A stretch of DNA of 64,000 nucleotides from Aldrovandia affinis (Eukaryota > Chordata > Actinopteri > Notacanthiformes > Halosauridae): assembly GCA_029706075.1 (NCBI GenBank), contig JAINUG010000037.1, positions 1,093,501 to 1,157,500 of the forward strand, in the 5' to 3' direction. Every line of letters begins with the position of its first letter. The first letter of the stretch is position 1. The notes under the pieces are model-generated. The model was not told the DNA's origin. It searched no databases and saw only the letters and a program-made list of their open reading frames with translations. The position numbers and the translations under genes were made by a program. Positions 58,580-64,000 of this stretch are shown here, in pieces.

Positions 58580-59039
58580 AACATTAGCAAATGTATTAAC
58601 AAGCATAAATAAATATGCTTATAAAGATTAGAAATCTATATATTAATGGTGTAATCCTCTATAAATCCTTGCTACATCATGAATGATACATTTACTAATT
58701 GTTAGTAAGTGATCTGTATAACATTAGTAAATGTCTAAAAAGCCAATCTCTTATAAACAGAGCACAATGCATGCTCATAACGGTGTTGTAAACAGTTATG
58801 AACATGCATATGGCATGAGACTGGCCACACAACATACAATATTAGAAGCAATGGTGATACTTTATATCAGGGCTCAAATATTAAGGACAAAATAATTGTG
58901 GATAGAACTTATTAATGACTCAATGACTCACCCATTTCTGTCCTGATTTAGAATGCCTGATCATATTAGAAGGCCTGTCTTATTGTTCCAATGTCCTCCT
59001 CCAGTTTGGGAAAGTGCTGCCTCTTTTCTTATAAACATT
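58580..59039. other. No gene seen
   Basis: AT-rich sequence continuing the host of the SINE insertion, then unique DNA. Confidence 0.5.
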
Positions 59040-59385
59040 TGTTTCAGATTTTTTGGGCAAGTTACACCCTCTATTTTATTTCGATTTACCCTCCCCACAC
59101 GAGTCAGCTACTCGTCTCTACGAGGCAAGCTAATTCTCAGAGGCCAGCAAACTCCGCTTCCTTCGAGATGGAATTCGCCCAACCACGTTCTGGAGACTCC
59201 TTTACGTGCTTCACAGCGGACTCGAACCGGCTCACCCTCTTCCTTCCCCGATCGGGGCTGATGGCCAGGGGCGTTCTGGTAGAGACAGGTTTCGAACCGT
59301 GTCCCTGACAGGCAGCACACACGATATCGGACCAGCCAAACTACAGTGCGTTAGACCGCTACGCTATCCGCTGGCCCGTGCTGCT
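59040..59385 (-). mobile_element. tRNA-derived SINE, different family
   Basis: On the minus strand the head reads GGATAGCGTAGCGGTCTAACGC (A-box region, 59348-59372) and ACACGGTTCGAAACCTG (B box, 59285-59301). The spacing of about 50 bases is right for a tRNA-type pol III promoter. A second B-box-like GCCGGTTCGAGTCCGC occurs at 59215-59230. The body ends GTAACTTGCCCAAAAAATC. GC content and CpG density are higher than in the flanks. No target duplication was identified, and it does not carry the L2-type tail. Confidence 0.72.
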
Positions 59386-62300
59386 TCTTTTACTCTACAG
59401 TCATTGCATTTTCAGGCTTCCAGAAAATGTCACTTGTTGACAGAACAATTCACCTCTAGTATATTTCAAGTTGAAATGGACATGATTTCAACTAATGGCA
59501 TTATTATAATGCTATTAATATAACATTATTACTCACTCATTCTGATGAGAAAACCTTTTGGATTTGGATTTTGGGATTTGGACAGCTTTGTTTGGTGAAC
59601 TAGTCACACTGGTTAATTTTTCTATGCAGGGCACTAATAGCGAATGAGGAAATCATAGCTTTGCTGCAGTGGTGCAAAGAATTAGCAGGCATGCAGACCT
59701 GAAGATAGCTATGGCGGTGTTAATAATGATATAATAATGACACGTTGAACACTGCTCCATCAGGGGGGGTACCCTCGATCATCCACTGCCTCAAACAGTC
59801 CACAAAACTGTTCCACATTTATGAAGTATCACTTTACTCTTATTCTCATTAAAATGTGTCACTTTATAAATGTTTAGGTAGTTTTCAGTGGAATGTAATG
59901 TTCATTTCTATTTTCAAAAGTTTGAACAAAGCAATTACAGTTATGACTGAATGGGGTGAAATTGTCAAAATAACTAATGTTGCAGATTAATTCAGCTAAA
60001 ACACACATTGACATTTTTTAAAGTCTCAAACATGGTTGTTCACTAGATATTGATCACTACATGTTGATTGAATTGAAATTTCATTTATTTCATATTTAAA
60101 CAATGTTCCTTTTCACATTGTTTAAATATGAAGCAGCGTATTGGCTTGTTCACTTGAGAACCTTGAAGGATTTCACTGTGAAATTAGTAAACTTTTTTCT
60201 GAGTGTATCCACTCATGTCAATCTTACTTGAGCAAAGAAGCAACCATTTCTGCCAGCCAATTCCATTTTAATGAGAATAAGAGCAACTTGTCGACATGGT
60301 GTGACAGCTTAAATGGTTGTTTCCAAATGTGTGAAGCTCAACATCAACAGTACAGTCTCAAAACAATGACACCCAGAATCACTTTAAGATTTATTCATGG
60401 ATTCTTCAGTTATCATTCCCGGAAATGGGACATGGCTTGTCGGTAATCATACATGTTGACAGTAATTGCTTGTTTATATCTCTACAGCACATTGAGTCCA
60501 CGGAGTGCAAAGATACTCTAAATTGATCCTGTTCCTAGCTCATGGAGATTCAATCCACTGCAATTTTAATGTGTGGGCAGATTCCGAGACTGGATTTAAC
60601 CATTTGATTCTCCATTCTGTCCTGCAGGTTACAATTTCCTGGTCTTAGGGTGTGTGATCCAGTCACCAGATTTTTGTAGCATTACATTTCTTTTTAAGCA
60701 TGAAATGGATCTTTAAAAGTGGCTATCAATGGCTATAAAAACTATCAAAATTATATTGTACAGTACACAGGGAGCACATTAAAACAGAATCAACGCAGTG
60801 AACCAAACGATGTATATGAAAAAAGATAAGTGGTGGATGAAGTGAATGGTATATTAATAGTAAATGCAATGACATAATTCACTATAAAGACATTTTTGTC
60901 TTTAGAAGTTTAGGCTTAAGTGCCTTGTGCAGCATTGAAAGCAGTGGAACCCTGTGCCAAGTGACCAGAACAATTGCCAAAGCCAAAATGTTTCAGGAAT
61001 TCATCAATTTAAGCAATAGTGTCCCCAAGGGCCTCTGTTACTTGACTTGTGTCATGACAGCTCTTTCCAACACACACTGAATCTTCAACATGGTACTGCG
61101 CCATATGGGGCCTCATTTCAGACTAAATGTGGTCAACCCTTGGCACGTCAGGGGGCAGGCTGCTGAGGATTCATACACCTTCTCTAAATAATCTATGTTT
61201 AATAATCTATATTTAAATTGCACTCCCCAGCTCTTTCAATAGACATCTTAATATGTTTGTAAAGAAGGCAATACATTGCATTGCTGTTCTCTCCTGGGCT
61301 GTTCTGTGCAGCTTGCTGCCTTGGTTTGTTAATTGAACCTGCAATTCAGCCAGATTGCTGGAATTGATTCTGCTGTATATTTAATGCAACCATTATCTTG
61401 ATAGATTATCCCCCGAACCTACCTTTTGTATTGCATTTTCATAATACATTATTACATCCTTATCATTATATTAATATAATACATATGCGGTTTGTTGCTG
61501 CAGCTGGTGAATTGAGAGATTTCCTTCTTGGCATGTGTAAAATTAGCTCAGAAAGAGATTCGCAGCGATTTGCATTTTTTATTTCATTATTTTTTAACAG
61601 ATTTCAAAATACGGGTGTTAATAAAACCTGCCACAGTTCTCAGGTTTAGATTTGTTTTCACTGGCAGAGCAGGCACCTGTCTGTTCTCCCTTCTCCACTA
61701 CTTTCCAGAGCACAGGGAGTAAAGTTGAGCTGTGCGCCACTAAGCTCATTTGTGTTAATTATCGCCTGATTAAGAGGTGGCCGCACTCTAATATTGCGAG
61801 AGTCGGGAACCGAGGAGGGATGTGTGGATTTGAGGCTGAGTCAGATGTCTGACACCTCCGTCATGTCTCCTCTGTACTTGCAGAAATGAATTCTCAAGCT
61901 TGTCCTTCAGCAAAGCGGAATTTGTTTTCCCCCCCCACATCACGGGTGCATATCACATGGTGCCCAATGCCTAGTTTCATTTCATTTGTAGCCATTTAAT
62001 GTCAGAAACAAGCTAAATTGTTTGGTATTGTGGTCTGCTTTATGTAAACAGTTTGTCACAAAGCTGGCTGACACCTCAGACAACCAAAAATGTTTTTTAA
62101 AATAAAAATCATTAGAGCCCCAAAATATAAAAACAAACTTATTTTATAACTTATTGACTGCTGCAAGCGAACATACAACCTATACTACAAGACTAAAGAC
62201 ACGTACCAGATTACAACTGGTATCAAACAATCCTTCTAGCTGCCTTGTTGAAAGGAAAATGCCCCCTCTGTCAGCACACCTGGGATTAAATAGGCCTGCA

Positions 62301-63669
62301 ATTATTAGTCTCACCTGGGAGCATTCCCATCAATCAATCAATTAGCTTGCCTGCACAGCATCACATTCTCATGGAGCTGGTAACAATTAGTTCATACAAT
62401 TACTGAGTAAAGTGCTATACCAGTAGTTTTTGGCATACTAAACATTAAAATGCACACATACAATTGACAACCACATACCCAAAGTCCAGCCCATTCCAAC
62501 AGTGAAGGCTACTCCTTCACATGGTTGGAACCTAGATTGTGGATTTGCAGTTTGGTAAATCATTGCTTAATTGTGCCACACGCAATTAACCCATCCGCCC
62601 AAGTGTGTCCTCCTGTCGAGTGAAAGGCTGATGTCAGGATTTGATGGGACATTAAGGGACTGTCCATGTGTGAAGTGCTCAAAGTAAGATCGTTTTCAGA
62701 CCAGTTTTCACACCCAGAGAGAGTCACGGTCCTCAGGCCAGAAGGGAGGGTAAAGACGAGGTTAACCGCAGATCTTAGGAGTCGTGTCAATATCGATTTT
62801 CATCACTGTTTGCACATCCACGGCAGAGATTGTGCTCTGTCCACCCCGTCTGTCACAGCGCTGGCACATTAAAATGATCGTTCACGCTGAATGAAATGGA
62901 ACTGAGAGAGAAAGCCTCGTGACTTGCATTGTTTGAACACACTTTTTGAGAAAATGAACATAAAACAGACAGTATTATAAAAGCATTCTGGATGATCACT
63001 AAATGATTGTTTACCCCCGGAGCAGGACAGCCTCGGCTTCGATAAACACTGTCGTTGTTCGGCTTTTGATGATAACTGATAATAGCCCAGCTTCATTCAA
63101 ATTCCTTTCTTATTTTTATATCTCCCTCATTTTTCTATCCACCTCTCCTTCCACCATTCACATAAAACACTGCACTACCATAATGGTTCCACCTGTTCTC
63201 TCCTAATAAGAAAGCAATAAAACTGGATTGTAAACTGTCTTATAAATCTTTTGGGCTGCTAATATAAAGGTCCCTTCAGGCAGTTGGAGCAGTTGCTTTT
63301 GATTGTGTAACATTAGGCATTAGTGTTGCCTGTCTCTTTCTGAAAATGTGCCATAAATTTATCACGGAGGAGGGTTCTTTATAACTGTGGGCCTTATTGA
63401 CTTATCTGTTTGACCCTTGCAGGTGAAGTTATCTTTTGCCCATATGTGGGAGGTTGCTCATTTCAATGTTTTCTATGTGCATTCTAGAATAGCCCAACGC
63501 TTTCTTTGTCCTTCTCTCGGTCTTTGAAGTGGTTGTTATGGCAATTGTGAGGGACACAGTCATTTAGTATAGGTCATGCTTGGTAGAAGCATTTCCATGA
63601 CAACCGCTTGCTGAAGGTTCTGACTCGGAAGGCAGGAGAAATGTCTGAAATCTGGACCCTGTTTCTGCA
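59386..63669. other. No gene seen; candidate non-coding block at 62560-62890
   Basis: Mostly unique AT-rich DNA. 62560-62890 is a high-complexity stretch without a recognisable frame or repeat; a conserved non-coding element is possible but untested. A perfect hairpin lies at 60089-60132. An acceptor-like CTCCTCTGTACTTGCAG at 61868-61884 has no partner exon. Confidence 0.45.
60089..60132. repeat. Perfect 17-bp hairpin
   Basis: TTCATATTTAAACAATG (60089-60105) and CATTGTTTAAATATGAA (60116-60132) are exact reverse complements with a 10-base loop. It is the longest perfect inverted repeat noticed outside transposon termini. Confidence 0.92.
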
Positions 63670-63725
63670 TGAGAGAGAGAGAGAGAGAGAGAGAGAGCAA
63701 GAGACAAGAGACAGAGAGAGAGAGG
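63670..63725. repeat. (GA)n microsatellite, interrupted
   Basis: Perfect GA units run for about 30 bases, then continue with interruptions (CAAGAGACAAGAGACA) and a second GA run. It creates an Arg-Glu repeat in one spurious frame. Confidence 0.93.
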
Positions 63726-63961
63726 GCAGTCAAAGTCACCAGAATCGGCTTTCAAGTAGCCTTAGCAATGATACAGAATGCATGCTCCAAATTCTGATTC
63801 GGGTAATCGTTGAACTATTTTTGCATATCTAGAGTAGAAGGGAAGGGCTTTTTCTCTTTGAAAACACAAACTATCCCATGCATTGTAGCATTCACAAAAA
63901 CATGAATGATGCTGAGGGAAGGCCTGAAAAAAACCTTCCTTCATCAAAGATGGTGAATGCT

Positions 63962-64000
63962 CTACAACAGGGGGTGGGCAATTCCGGTCCTGCAGGGTCG
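63962..64000 (+). repeat. Start of an interspersed repeat cut by the window edge
   Basis: ACAGGGGGTGGGCAATTCCGGTCCTGCAGGG is the characteristic end of a very common teleost short repeat related to the worn copy at 3150-3318. Only its first ~35 bases are inside the window. Confidence 0.6.

Noticed and set aside
63608-63832. Arg-Glu repeat protein
   Set aside because: It is a translation of the (GA)n microsatellite.

Overview
This is a 64 kb piece of vertebrate nuclear DNA, almost certainly from a teleost fish. It has no bacterial-style gene packing. It is AT-rich, with long stretches lacking a convincing reading frame, simple repeats ((AC)25, (GA)n, poly-A), and a very mixed set of fish-type transposable elements. 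One L2-clade LINE and several tRNA-headed SINEs share a 3' tail (core GGATAAGAGCNTCTGCTAAATG, ending in TGTAA repeats) like that of the eel UnaL2/UnaSINE1 pair. This fits an early-branching teleost such as an elopomorph, but the tail is too widespread in fish to fix the lineage. No intact host protein-coding gene can be supported. The window reads as an intergenic or large-intron region.

Layout: 0-5 kb has an (AC)n microsatellite, old short repeats and a solo LTR (4301-4814). 5.3-6.6 kb has a Tc1-like terminus, a Tc1 deletion derivative and an 802-bp hAT element with 8-bp target duplications. 7.4 kb has an L2 tail; 9.3 kb has a hAT-like end. 11.1-14.3 kb is a nest: a Tc1-like transposon (minus) split by a CR1 LINE fragment, abutting a second Tc1-like transposon (plus) split by a 1.4 kb hAT relic. 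14.3-35 kb is mostly unique sequence with a degraded SINE, a truncated LINE, a Tc1 relic, two CpG-richer patches, and one unexplained block (24987-25496) with phase-consistent splice signals. 35.0-38.3 kb is a near full-length but dead L2 LINE with a duplicated 5' unit. 39-41.4 kb carries two SINEs, a hAT MITE and a Tc1-type MITE. 44.9-48.1 kb is an almost full-length jockey/I-group LINE (minus) with an 11-bp target duplication. 50.5-53.1 kb is a complete but frameshifted Harbinger transposon with its two convergent genes. 56.3-58.6 kb stacks a Tc1 relic, an L1 ORF2 fragment, a Tc1 deletion derivative and a SINE with a 12-bp target duplication. 59.0-59.4 kb is another tRNA-headed SINE. The rest is mostly unique, and a further repeat begins at the right edge.

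How it fits together: every recognisable coding sequence is a transposon protein, and all are disabled by frameshifts, stops or deletions. The informative content is therefore the insertion history (target duplications, nesting order, shared internal-deletion junctions) plus a few unexplained structures: perfect long hairpins, the 359-bp spaced L2 5' repeat and the splice-like block. I found no CRISPR array, operon, rRNA gene or true tRNA gene, and no clear new biological system.
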